From the NCBI GenBank assembly GCA_036245525.1, contig BTPG01000005.1, positions 126,059,725 to 126,123,724 of the forward strand: a stretch of DNA of 64,000 bases, written 5' to 3'. The translations under genes were made by a program, and so were the position numbers. Below are positions 11,369 through 23,700 of the stretch, piece after piece; positions within the stretch are counted from its first letter, which is position 1; each line of letters opens with the position of its first letter. The DNA comes from Semisulcospira habei (lineage: Eukaryota > Mollusca > Gastropoda > Semisulcospiridae). Under the pieces are notes generated by a model. That model did not search any database and was not told where the DNA came from. It saw only the letters and a program-made list of their open reading frames with translations.

Positions 11369-14300
11369 CTGAAAAAGAAGTTAGGTCTCCTCATGTGCAC
11401 AAATTCACCTTTGACACACAACAAGGATCAAACAAATGACTCTTCAAAGGTGTTGCGAGCCCCATTAGCAGAAGTCTTTGGGCCAATGATGGCCGCAGTG
11501 GGCCCGCGCACAGCCGTGCACGGGCCCACTGCGGCCATCTCGGGCCCGAGGACCTCTGCTTACTGGGAGTATAGCTACACTTGGACACATGAATCCTAGG
11601 GACAAATAGGATGGATTACTCTACACTACAGCTTAGTACCTATTATTATTATTATTAGTTACTGCTTATTGTTATTATTATCTATATTGCAGAATACTTG
11701 ATTCACCACACGTTTAAAGTACATGTATCTCCTCCTGCATATGTCACTGCTGTCAAGGCTGCATGAGTTAAGCAAACTGAACAGCATATTTCTTCTTCAT
11801 TTTTAACAAACAGGAGAAAGTGTTACACATTAACACACATCACCTAAATAACCTTGATCAAGTCAGTCAAATATTACAAGTTACTTTATATCACTCCCAT
11901 AAAAGCCTTTCAGAGGTATACATCATCAGAATATGTTAAGAACGGGCAACATTAGACAGTGCACTTACAATCTGCATGGAGGTCATGTACTTTTTCCACC
12001 ACAGGAATCGGCTGAATGCAGGCCCCATAGCGGACAGACCATAATAGGTGTACATCATGAGGTGGATGAATGAGTTGAGCAGGGAGTGAAATGTGCCAAA
12101 CCCTCCTGCACAAAGAAACACAAGCACTTTAGAATAATTTCCAATGTTTACAAGGTTACCTGTACACCTTTATTGTCCCATGAGGGGAAATTTGGACTGC
12201 CTTCCCCAGGGAAGACACATTCCTCCACTGCCAGTGGTCGCAGATTGTACAGTAGAACCTCCAATGAACAGTCACACCTTTTGCAAAACAAAAGTGGCTG
12301 TAAACAGCAGGTGAATGTTCACGTGAGATGTGATGGAAATGGAACTGGGCACTTGGGGTGAAAGAGGAGTTAGTTTTGGGCCACCTCCGCAGATTACATG
12401 ACCCTACGGTAAATGACCCTACGGTAAATTGACTTGAAAAAGAGATGTGGACATGGTCAGATAGATAGCGTGAGTTTTGATACAGACTGGTTATACAGCT
12501 GGTGAGCTGATGACACATCTGTCATTGCATGACACTTCTGGGCTCTGAGCGTGTGGTGGCTGGCTAAGTGCCAAGCAAGCAGTCATTGACCTGTTGTGCG
12601 TGATGGCTTCACCGCAGGAGTCTGGCCATGGCCATAAATTTCAGGTATTTTTGCTGTTTTTGGCTCTGATACGTCGACCTTTGGCCACATTCAGCAAGTG
12701 GCTGTACAATCAAGGTACTTTATACAGTAAACATCGTCCATGCAATGCAAATGTGACCATAAACAGCAGGTGACCGTTAAAGTGATGACCATTCATGGGA
12801 GGTTCTACTGTATTTCCAAAATTTGTGTTCATTTAGCACCAAAGAGCTCAATGAAACGGAAAATACATCTGTATGGTCGAGTGTTAAGCAAATCACATTT
12901 TACAGTCTATAGTATAGCCCTTATCATTCAGAATACACCAGTGTGTGCAATAAGTTTGACTAAAATAGTTCAAGGGTAGTGCCAGAATAGCTTGGCGCTT
13001 CTAGGTGCCAAGCTATTCTGGCACCACCCTTGAACTAAAGCCATTGTCTATATCCTTATCTGCAAGTACTATAATGTAGCTTGCATATGGCAGTGTACAA
13101 ATTTGAAGCTTTTAGCCTCCGTATGATACAGGTTAAGCAAGCATGCCTCTAAGAGACCCACAAGAAAAAACTGGTGAAGAAATTGAAAAATCAAATGCCT
13201 TGCCACAATTCTGATGCATACATACCTAGATCTCTCAATATCAATGCTTGTCAGATTGTAAGTGCTGATCGTTGATTTTAGACCTTATGACTATAGGCCG
13301 TAAGATCCAAAAATCACAGACCAGCTCACACATAAAATCTAAAGCACAAACCTGGAACGAGTTTGACTCCGAACCACCAGCTGATGGGCATGATACCATG
13401 ATGGAATACGTGCAAGAAGGACACTTGATTGAACTTCTTTCTCAAGATGAAAAACACCTGTGAAGTGAAAGAAAATGGGATTTAATAGCTCAGTTGTGCT
13501 GGCATGTGAATTTTGGTCCAAAATTCACATACCAGCACACAAAGAAAAAAATTAAATTATCACACAAACAGGAAATATATAAACTTTTTGTTTGAAATTT
13601 ACACCAAATAAAACATGGCACAAACTAAACAGCACATGAATAAACAAAATCTTTGCACAAAAATGTATTTTTCTCTAAAATGTATTTTTTCGAAAAATAC
13701 TTACTGATGGCATTACTATATGTAAGATACACTTAGCTCAACGATTTCAAACTAAAAATCGTTGTGTATATATACACAACCAGGGAGGCGACTTCTGGAG
13801 CCGTAATCAGGGCCCCGAGTAGCCTCTATTCCCTCCTTATCCGGGCACATGTGCCGGTTTCATGCCAGTTGAACGCTAAAGCGCTCCGGCGGCAAGTGGG
13901 GCAGGCGGGAAGGCCATTCGAGTAACGCCATCGTTGAGTATTTTTCGAAAAAAATACATTTTAGAGAAAAATACATTTGTTTCCTCAAAATACATTACCG
14001 ATGGCATTACTGTATGGAAGAATAGCGAGGAGGGTGCCGCCCACTAGGTGCCGTCATCGCTCGTGCTTAACGGTCGCGAACAGGAGCAACCTCCCGATGA
14101 TTTCGGCTAAGCGTACCTTACGACGCCGGAGGCACCGGGAGGAAGTGTTACGCCGCAGCGATGTCCCCTACCATGGCCAGATTTTCCCGCTGGCTCGTAA
14201 GGTCACGGAGGTAGAAGCGGGCAAAGGTGGAATTGGCCCGCCACTGAACAACCGCCACAATGTCTCTCACGGCGCAGCTTTGATCGAACGCAACACTGGT

Positions 14301-17300
14301 GGAGACAGCACGGACCTCATGTGCACGAATACGCAGTGTCTTAGCACCCAACGAAGAGAGCTCCTCGTAGGCAGAACGGATGACCCAACGCAGCCACGAG
14401 GAGATCATCTGCGCCGAAATGTCGTGCCTGCCAGAGGAAAGCGGCAGGAAGAGGCGGGTCCGGCCATGCCAGACAGGTTTTGTCCTGCGCAGGTAGACTA
14501 GTAGCGCCCGGACAGGGTCCCGACGGCGGGAGTCCTGAGTCTGGTCGGGTTCCCTGAGGGGACGCAGGGTGAAGACTGGAGCCCTGGCCGAAGGGAGCCG
14601 ATTCTTCGCCAAGAAGGCGGGATTCGAATTTAGCCAGGTAAGGACCAGGTGAGGTCCCAGCAAGGAATCAGAGAGTGTGGAACTGGTCGCTGCAGCTCGA
14701 AATTCCTCATAAGGTCCGAAAGGTCCAAGCAGGCCCCAGGGTCTGGGAGGCCCAAATGGCGGTAAGTGTCTGCGATCATGGAGAGGTATCCTCGAATGGT
14801 AATGGGGGCCAGATTCTTCTCTCGAAACAGCCACAGGAAGAAATCTGCAAGCTGGGGCGACGTCAGTGCTGTGGGGGGAAGTCGCTCCGTCTCGCACCAA
14901 TCCCAGAAGACTCGCCACTTCGTTTCATGGAAGATCTGCAGGCTGCAGCGATAGCCTCCACCGCCGCACGCGAGAAACCTCTGGAGGAGAGGGCTTGCCG
15001 CACAAGCACCAGGCATGTAAGAGGAGCCGCTCCGGGCATGGGTGAAAGAGTGGCTGCCTGGGCTGCTTCAGCATCGTGCGGGGGGTGGGCAAGGGGAGCG
15101 GGCGATCCGTGGCGAGGCTGAGGAGATCGGTGGTCCAACTCCTGTTCCAGCTGAAGGGGGCGACCAGGAGAAGGATCGTGTTGCACCCCCAGAGTTTCTG
15201 TAGAACTCTGGGCACCAGCACACACGGAGGGTACGCGTAGGCGACCAGTCCCTCCCAATCCATGGAAAAGGGCGTCTACCGCCCACGTAAGAGGGTCCGA
15301 GAAGGGGGAGACGAAGATGGGGAGCTGCCTGTTCCGAGTCGCAAACAGGTCGATCATCGGGGTCTCCCAGCGCACGCAAATCTCCGGACTCAGCAACCAC
15401 TTGGTATGTAGGAGCTGGCCCTTCTGCGAGAGTGAGTCGGCGAGGACGTTCAGATGGCCCGAAATGTGGCGAGCCCGGAGTGAGATGTTGCGGTCCCTGC
15501 ACCACAGGAGCAGCTGGTAAAGGAGCATGCTGAGGGTCGGGGAGCGGGTGCCCCCCTGCTTCTGGATGTACGCGACCATGGCGTTGTCGGACATGATGAG
15601 GACTTCTTGACGGCGAAGTCGAGACTGCCAATGGTTGAGGGCCAACCAAACCGCCTTCAACTCCAACCAATTGATGTGTATGTCCGAGAACTCCGGGGGC
15701 CACAGGCCCGAGGCGGCGGAGAAATCCGGCAGGAGGTGTACGCCCCAGCCGGAGCAGCTGACGTCGGTGCAAAGTCGTAACGGGGGGGGGGGAAGGAGGA
15801 GAGGGGGACCCCCTGAACGAAGCCAGCAGGGTCCGCCCACCGCTGAAGATGGGCTTGGACAAGCGGGAGGACAGGAATCGGCGCTGCCAATGGGCAAGGA
15901 GGTGGAGTTGAAGAGGGCGCGAGTAGAGCCGCCCCAGGGGTAACAGGTCCACGGCTGTATTCAAGAGGCCCAGCAGTTGTAACCAAACTCGCGCCGGGAC
16001 TACATCTGCGCTGGAGACCCGGCGGGCGAACTCCACCAACTTCGCGACACGCGCCTCCAGCAGTCGCATGAGGTTGCAGTCGGTCCAGAACTCCATGCCA
16101 AAATGCACGAACCGGCGGGCCGGAGAGAGATCGGACTTTCCGCTGTTGACTAGGAAGCCGAGGTGACGAAATAGAGCGAGAAACGTGTCCCAATCCGTGG
16201 CGAGGGAGGCGGAGTCCTGGTTCCGGAGGAGATCGTCCAAATAGTTGGAGGTGGGTCTGGAGGAGGACTGGCGAGCCTTGGCGACCACCGCATCAATGAT
16301 CCGGGTGAACACCCAAGGGCTGACGTTGAGGCCGAAGGGGAGAGACCGGAACTGGTAGACCGTCCCGCAATAGGCGAAGCGTAGGAACCGCCTGGAGGCT
16401 GGGTGCACAAGGACGTGAAGATAGGTATCAGCCATATCGAGGCTGATGGCAAAGTCCATGGGGCGCACAGCAGCCTTTAGGGCCCACGCCGTCTCCATCC
16501 GAAAAGAGGGAGTGGAGATGAAGCTGTTGAGGGCTGACAGGTTGATGATAGGGCACCAGCTGCCGCCCGGCTTCAGAACCACGAAGAGGTGGCTGTAAAA
16601 GGCCGGGGAATCGTGCTGCGAGACGACCTCCATCGTGGACTTGAGAAGCAAGGTCACGATCTCGACCCTCAATGCGCACGCCTTGATCTGGTCGCCCAGG
16701 ACGCGCGTCCAAACAGGGGTCCTGCGGAGGGGAGGGGGACGCTGGAAGGAAATCCGCAGACCCTCCGTCACGGTAGCGAGCACCCAAGAGTCGTACGGCA
16801 GCAGCGACCGCCACTCGCAAGCCGCCCGCCGACTGGGGACTCCTGGAACGTCGGCGGGGGTGGGGGAGAGAGTCACTGGGGCGGGCTCCTTCTCCAGCTC
16901 TGTGGGCGGGCCAGGTCCAGGAGCTCGAGGGCAGGAGGAATAAGCACGGACGGAGGGACCGGCCGAAGTCAGGAGGGCAGGTCGGGGGTAGGGTCTGAAG
17001 GACCGCAGGGTGTGACCCAGCGCCCTATGGGAAGCCAGAAAGCGAGCCGCAGCAGCCCGGGGATTGGAGGGCCAGGACTCCTTAAAGTTCACCTGCACGA
17101 TCTGCAAAGTGGGGCCAAAGAGGAGAGGGCACGGAGCACGACAGCGCTGGACACAGGCGGCCGCAGGAAGAAGGGGGCACAGATCCAGCATGGCATTGCG
17201 GTGCATGAGGTCACAATTCGCGGCCGCGGCGAGGGTATTCATGGATGTATGGTAGGCCGCCCGGTTAGCCGCAAATGACAAGGCCTGGATGTCCTGTCGG

Positions 17301-17728
17301 GGATCTACATCTGGGTGCTCCAGAGACTCCTTGACACAGTAGAGCATGGACTGCATAGCTAATTCCAGAAACCCAGAGCAGGCGAGGGAATTGCGGACCA
17401 AGGTCACCATGTTGTTGAGTCCGCTGGGGATGCAGCGCCGAAGGACCTTCCGGGTAGCAAGCAGCGTCTCTGCAGCCGGGTCCACTGGCGGGAGGGGGCA
17501 GACAAACGACTGGGAGTGCATACCAGTGCTGTCAGAAGCAGATATCAACGCCGCCGGCCAGCAGGCGTCGGAGAAGGAGCCCTTGTCCGAGTGCCAACCC
17601 TGCTGAAGCTGAGTGTTAAACCCATCCGTCAAATCCCGAAACCCGGTGGGTTGAGGCAGGGACTTGAACTTCTTGGTTAACCGCGGCGTGTCCACAAAGG
17701 CGGAAGCCATCCTTTTCATCGGCGGTGA

Positions 17729-17763
<35 letters not shown>

Positions 17764-20700
17764 GGGGCAGAGGTCCAGAGGCAGAAAACGGGCAACGAGT
17801 CAAGACGCCACATTGAGGGCGCGCGACGTCTCTGAGCCCACCGGGGGGGCAGGCACAGGGGAAAGGCCATGTGAGGATGCACGGGACCGGACGCTGCCAA
17901 TGGAATCCAGAGACGTGGAACGGTCCGAGCGGGAGACAGAGAGAATAGCAGAAGCCGAATCCTCCGGGTGGAGACTGATGGTGTCACTGGCGTCCTCGGG
18001 CAGAGGGGGGAAGGGGGGGGGGCGTCCGATCCCGGCAGGGACGGACGACACTAGGAGAGGCGGGGACAACGCGGTGAAGCTCCATAGGGCGCTGAAAGGG
18101 GGACAAGGATCTGTCCTGAAGGCTGCGGGCTCCCGCTGATCGCTGGCGGTGGCACCGTGCTGAAGCATAGAGCGCCGGACATCACGCGAAGGTCTGTGCT
18201 GAAGCACACCCGAGTCCTGTCGTTGGTTGCTGGCGGCGGCACCGCGCTGAAGCACGGCAAAGCGCCGCACGTCATGGGACGAAGGTCTGTGCTGAAGCAC
18301 AGCCGAGTCCCGTCGCTCGTCAACCACTGACCTGGTCTGAAGACCAGAAGGCTGCTCTCGGTCGCGGGGCACCGACCTGTGCTGAAGCCGCCATCCATTG
18401 CGTAGCGCAGGGGGTCCGGAAGGCGGGCCGGGTGCGGGGGGGTCTCAGGCCGCCGCCCGGTGCTGGTAATTGTCCAAACAGACCGGGGAACGAGACACTG
18501 AGACCGATGGAGAGCGAGAGCATCGAATCAAGCGAACCATAGAATGAACAGACGACCGGAGGTCCGAACGGCCGTCGGGCAAGGTCACCATAGCCCTGCG
18601 TTTCGAAGGAGGCAAGATCGTGAGGGCTAAAACAGACGCTGCAGGCTGCGCGTGGTGGGAAGCGAGTCCCACGATGTCCAAAGTCGCCCGCCAAGAGGGT
18701 GGGGAAACCGGTGGAAGTAGTGGCTCCCGGGGGTTAGACGGGCGTTCATGTCAGTAGAACTCCCATAACTGGGACCACCGTTCCTCCTTCCACAAAGCGC
18801 ATCTCTCGCACGGCCGTCCAGAGGAGCAGCCCAAGCAAGGCAGCCATAAGGCGTGAGTATCCGAGGGCCATTGAAACCCTTTACATCACCAGCAGGTACC
18901 AAGCTGTGCGCTGGAACAGAAAACAAAAGGCATGAGAGATAAGGCACATGGCCCGATCGAGGAAAGGGCTATGTGAGTGAAACTCACGACCGGTGCCATA
19001 CAGGGTAGTCTTTGTGAATGAAAGAGCCGTAATCGAGGAGTGCGCCCGCCGGCCGGTCAGAAACTTGATGGGCCGAAGCACGCCCCGAGACATTACCTGG
19101 CCATATCCCAAGCGACGGAAGGTAAGCAAGGAGGCTCGGAAACGACACACCACAAGTAGTCCGCGCAGAAGCAAAATGGCACCACGTGGTCCCGCAGAAG
19201 CAAAATGGCACCACATGGTCCCGCAAGAACACGAAGCACACCGCCAAACCAACACAAGCAGTCCAAGTGAAAGCATAAGGCACCACGTAAATCCAAAGAA
19301 ACACATGTGAGCACAAGGCACCGGTGGAGAAGAACGAGGAAAATCCAAGAAAACAGGCTGAGCACGTGGAGACGCGACGTATCGCAACTAAACTAAGCGT
19401 TCAACTGGCATGACACCGGCACATGTGCCCGGATGAGGAGGGAAAGGAGGCAACTCGGGGATCTGGTAACGGCTCCGGGAGTCGCCTCCCTGGTTGTACA
19501 TATGTATACACGATTTTTAGGCTGAAATCGTTAAGCTAAGTGTATCTTCCATACAGTAATGCCATCGGTAATGTATTTTGAGGAAACAAAGTGCGCTGGT
19601 GTGGCGATTTGGAACCTTACTGCCTAGAGCCATAAAACAAAAAACAATTTATAAATGACATGTTGGTCAAAGGAACAGAGAATGAAACATGCACTTACTG
19701 TATCCAGCAGCTCAATGAACTTGGAGAAGTAAAACCACCAACATACTCGTGCCATCTGAAAACATACCCACACACATTGAATTTTCTTTCATGCCAATGC
19801 TTTAACTTTTTCCTCGCGCTGGGACCATATGGCGTTGAGGCGCGTCCCCTGGGTGGTGGATAGGGGGTCCCTCGTGAGAGGGGTGCACCGAATGAAATAA
19901 GGTGCCGTGAACCAACATGGTCTAAGGGAAGGTGACCCCGACAGAAAACCCCTGGTCCTCCTAGTAAGGGGGTTGGGCGTGCAAAAAAGGAAATAGCTAC
20001 AAAAACGCCGACGAAAAGACTAACAGAAATTCCTTTCCTGGAGGAGGAAGGTTCTTCTACCAGAAAGCCGGAAGTCTTCGGAAGCCACAGGACCGAGCCG
20101 CCTCTCTCTATCCAGGGACACAAAAATGGGCACATGGAACGTCAAGACCATGTACCAGAGCAGCAAGGCCGCCCAGATAGCAGCGGAAATGCAAAAGTAC
20201 AACCTTTCCCTGCTAGGTATCAGTGAAGCCAGATGGACGCAGTCTGGCCAGAAAAGGCTGTTAAGTGGGGAGATGATTCTGTATTCAGGTCATGAAGAGG
20301 AGAATGCCCCCCATACAGAAGGAGTAGCATTCATGCTGTCACCAGTGGCACAGAGAGCGCTGATGGGCTGGGAACCTCTTGGGCCAAGAATTATCACAGC
20401 AGCCTTTAGAACCAAGAAAAAGCTCAAGCTAAACGTCATCCAGTGTTATGCGCCCACCAATGACAGTGACGAGGAAGAGAAACAAGAGTTCTACGACCGA
20501 CTCCAGAGTGCCGTGGACAATTGTGCGGAGCGAGACATCACCATCGTCATGGGCGATTTTAATGCCAAAATAGGGGAGGACAACACCGGATACGAAGAGG
20601 TGATGGGGAGACAGGGACTAGGCTCGGAGATGAGTGAGAACGGGGAGAGGTTTGTAGACTTTTGTGCTCTAAACCGACTTGTCATTGGAGGCAGCATCTT

Positions 20701-23700
20701 CCCACACAGAAAAATACACAAAGCAACTTGGGTCTCACCTGACCATACAACAGGGAACCAAATAGACCATATCTGCATTGGCAAGAAATTTAGAAGATCC
20801 CTTCAAGATGTTCGAGTGAGGAGGGGAGCAGATGTCGCCTCAGACCACCATCTGCTTACCTTAAGAATGAAGCTCAAGCTAAAGAAAAGCTGCACAGAGA
20901 CAACAAGAAGACAGCGCTATAATGTAGGCCTCCTGAGAGAAACTGGAGTTAGAGAAGAGTTCAAACTGGTGCTGTCCAACCGGTTTCAAGCGCTACAGGA
21001 GCTAGTAAATAAAGAGGAGGCGGTCATCACAGAGCAGCAGTGGAAGGCAGTTAGAGAGGCGCTGAACTCAACCTGCAAAGACACTGTAGGGTTCAGGAAA
21101 CACCACCACAAGGACTGGCTGTCGGCACAGACCTTGAAGAAGATAGAAGCGAGGAAGAAGAAGAAAGCAGCGGTCAACAACATTCGCACGAGAGCAGCCA
21201 AAGTAAGGGCACAGGAGGAATACTCGGAAGCCAACCGCGAGGTGAAGAGGAGTATCAGGGCAGACAAGAGGGCCTACACAGACAGCCTGGCAGCAGAGGC
21301 AGAAAAGGCAGCAGGCAGCGGCAACATGAAACAGCTCTACGACATTACCAGAAGATTGTCGGGTAAGTATGGCCATACAGAAAGACCAGTAAAAGACAAA
21401 GAAGGCAAGCCTATTGCAGACAGAGCAGACCAACTCGACAGATGGGCCGAGTATTTTGAAGAGTTACTGAACAGACCTAGCCCACCCGACCCCCCCAACA
21501 TCCAGCCGGCAGAGACCGACCTACCCATCAGCTGTGACAGACCCAGCCGGGAAGAGATCAAAAGAGCAGTGGCATTTTTGAAGAATGGCAAAGCAGCAGG
21601 GCCAGATGGCATCCCAGCGGAGTCTCTGAAAGCAGACCTAGAGACAACAGTGGAGATGCTGTACCCACTGTTTGGAAAGATCTGGGAAGAGGAGGTGATG
21701 CCAGCTGACTGGAAGGAGGGGTACCTAATCAAGCTTCCCAAGAAAGGCGATCTCAGCAAGTGTTCCAACTACAGAGGAATCACCTTGCTGTCAGTACCAG
21801 GAAAGGTCTTCAACAGGATCATCCTGGAGAGAATGAAGAGCTCCGTTGACCCCCAGCTGAGAGACCAGCAAGCAGGATTCAGGAAGAACCGATCATGTAC
21901 AGACCAGATCGCCACTCTCCGCATCATCGTGGAACAGTCTCTGGAGTGGAGCTCCCCGCTTTATGTCAACTTTGTGGATTATGAGAAAGCATTTGACAGC
22001 GTGGACCGAGAGACTCTGTGGAAACTCCTACGACACTACGGTGTACCCACAAAGCTCGTCCACCTGATCAAGAGCAGCTACGATGGCATGACATGTCGCG
22101 TGATCCACGAAGGGCAGTTCACCAGGGAGCTCCAGGTCAGAACTGGTGTCAGGCAGGAGTGTCTGCTGTCTCCGTTCCTCTTCCTACTGGCCATAGACTG
22201 GGTCATGAAGATGACCACAGAGCACAGACGAAGTGGAATACAGTGGACACTGTGGACACAGCTTGACGACCTCGATTTTGCAGAAGACTTGGCATTACTG
22301 TCCCACACTCATCAACAAATGCAGGACAAGACCACGAGGCTTGCTAACATCTCGTCCCAAGTGGGCCTCACCATTCACAAACAGAAAACAAAGACAATGA
22401 GGCTGAACACAACCAGGAAAGAACCAATCTTGCTTGCTGGCACCCCGTTGGAGGAGGTGGAGTCCTTCACCTATCTCGGGAGCATCATAGACAAAAAAGG
22501 CGGCACTGATGCAGATGTCAGAGCACGAATCAGTAAAGCCAGAGCAGCCTTTCTCCAGTTAAAAAAAGTGTGGAGTTCCAGAGAGCTGTCACAACACACC
22601 AAAGTCCGGATTTTCAACTCCAATGTAAAAGCAGTTCTCCTATATGGAGCAGAGACTTGGAGATTGACAAAAACCACAGTCAACAGAGTACAGACCTTCA
22701 TGAACAGTTGCCTTAGAAGAATTTTGAAAATCCACTGGCCAGAGAAGATCAGCAACGTCAGACTCTGGGAGAGAACAGAGCAGATAACAGCAGAGAATGA
22801 AATTGGGCGAAGAAGATGGGGATGGATCGGTCAGTCTGAGAAAGCCAGCTTCCAGTATCACTAGGCAGGCATTGTCATGGAACCCCCAGGGAAAGAGGAA
22901 AAGAGGTAGGCCGAGAAACTCCTGGCGTCGAGACCTCCAAGCAGACATCAAGAGACTGGGAACCACCTGGAGTAGAATCGAAGGAGAAGCACTGGACAGG
23001 AGTTGCTGGAGGTCTCTCGTCAATGGCCTATACCCGGGTAGGGGTGACAGGCGTAAGTAAGTTTAACTTTTTCGTGCACACAACCACCAGCACTGTAGAC
23101 AGTACTATGGCTGCATGCAATAATGAGTTAATCAGTTTCACTGCATTACTGAACATCTGACTTTGACAAAAACAAGACTAAACAGACACTCAAAAGCAAG
23201 CTTGGCTGTCTTTAGCGCTTCTTGCCAAGATGATTTCTGCAGGTATCATGTTAACAAAAAGAGCTCAAGACAGCCAAAGGGTTAAAATAAATAAAAAGAA
23301 ATACACATCCTAAAGGACCCCACAACATGAATGTAACAAAAACACTTAAGTACCCTACTCAACACATCCAACTTACCCTCAGCGCTTGTGGTGAATTGGA
23401 ATAATCAACGGGTTGACATCCAAGGCTGTAGCCAGCCAACCAGCCAGCAAGAAGAAACTGGAAAAGCATAAAATAAGTGTTAACTCAATCATCAAAATAA
23501 AAATAAAATTTTCTCTAAAATGTATTTTTTTGAAAAATACTTACCCACAGCATTACTACTAGGAATACTTCGCTTAGCTTAACAATTTTAGCCCAAAAAA
23601 CTCGTTGTGTACATTACCACAGGGGAGGCAATCACTACGGGTGTCGTTACCATGACACCTGGGGTGGCCTCCCCTCCTCCCTATCTGGTGGCGCGCTCAC

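Larger units (their letters stand above)
13660..19590 (-). mobile_element. DIRS-like retrotransposon copy 2, full length but defective
   Basis: DIRS elements move by reverse transcription and a tyrosine recombinase instead of an integrase. Here the 5' terminal repeat is at 19546-19590 and its complement at 13976-14015. The 3' repeat is at 13662-13715 with its complement at 13922-13976. The loop 13717-13900 is complementary to 19390-19565. This is the expected DIRS layout of terminal repeats plus internal complementary region. On the minus strand the order is gag-like region, RT, RNase H, tyrosine recombinase. Several frameshifts and a recombinase deletion make the copy inactive. It sits in the ELOVL intron between exons 4 and 5. 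Confidence 0.9.
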
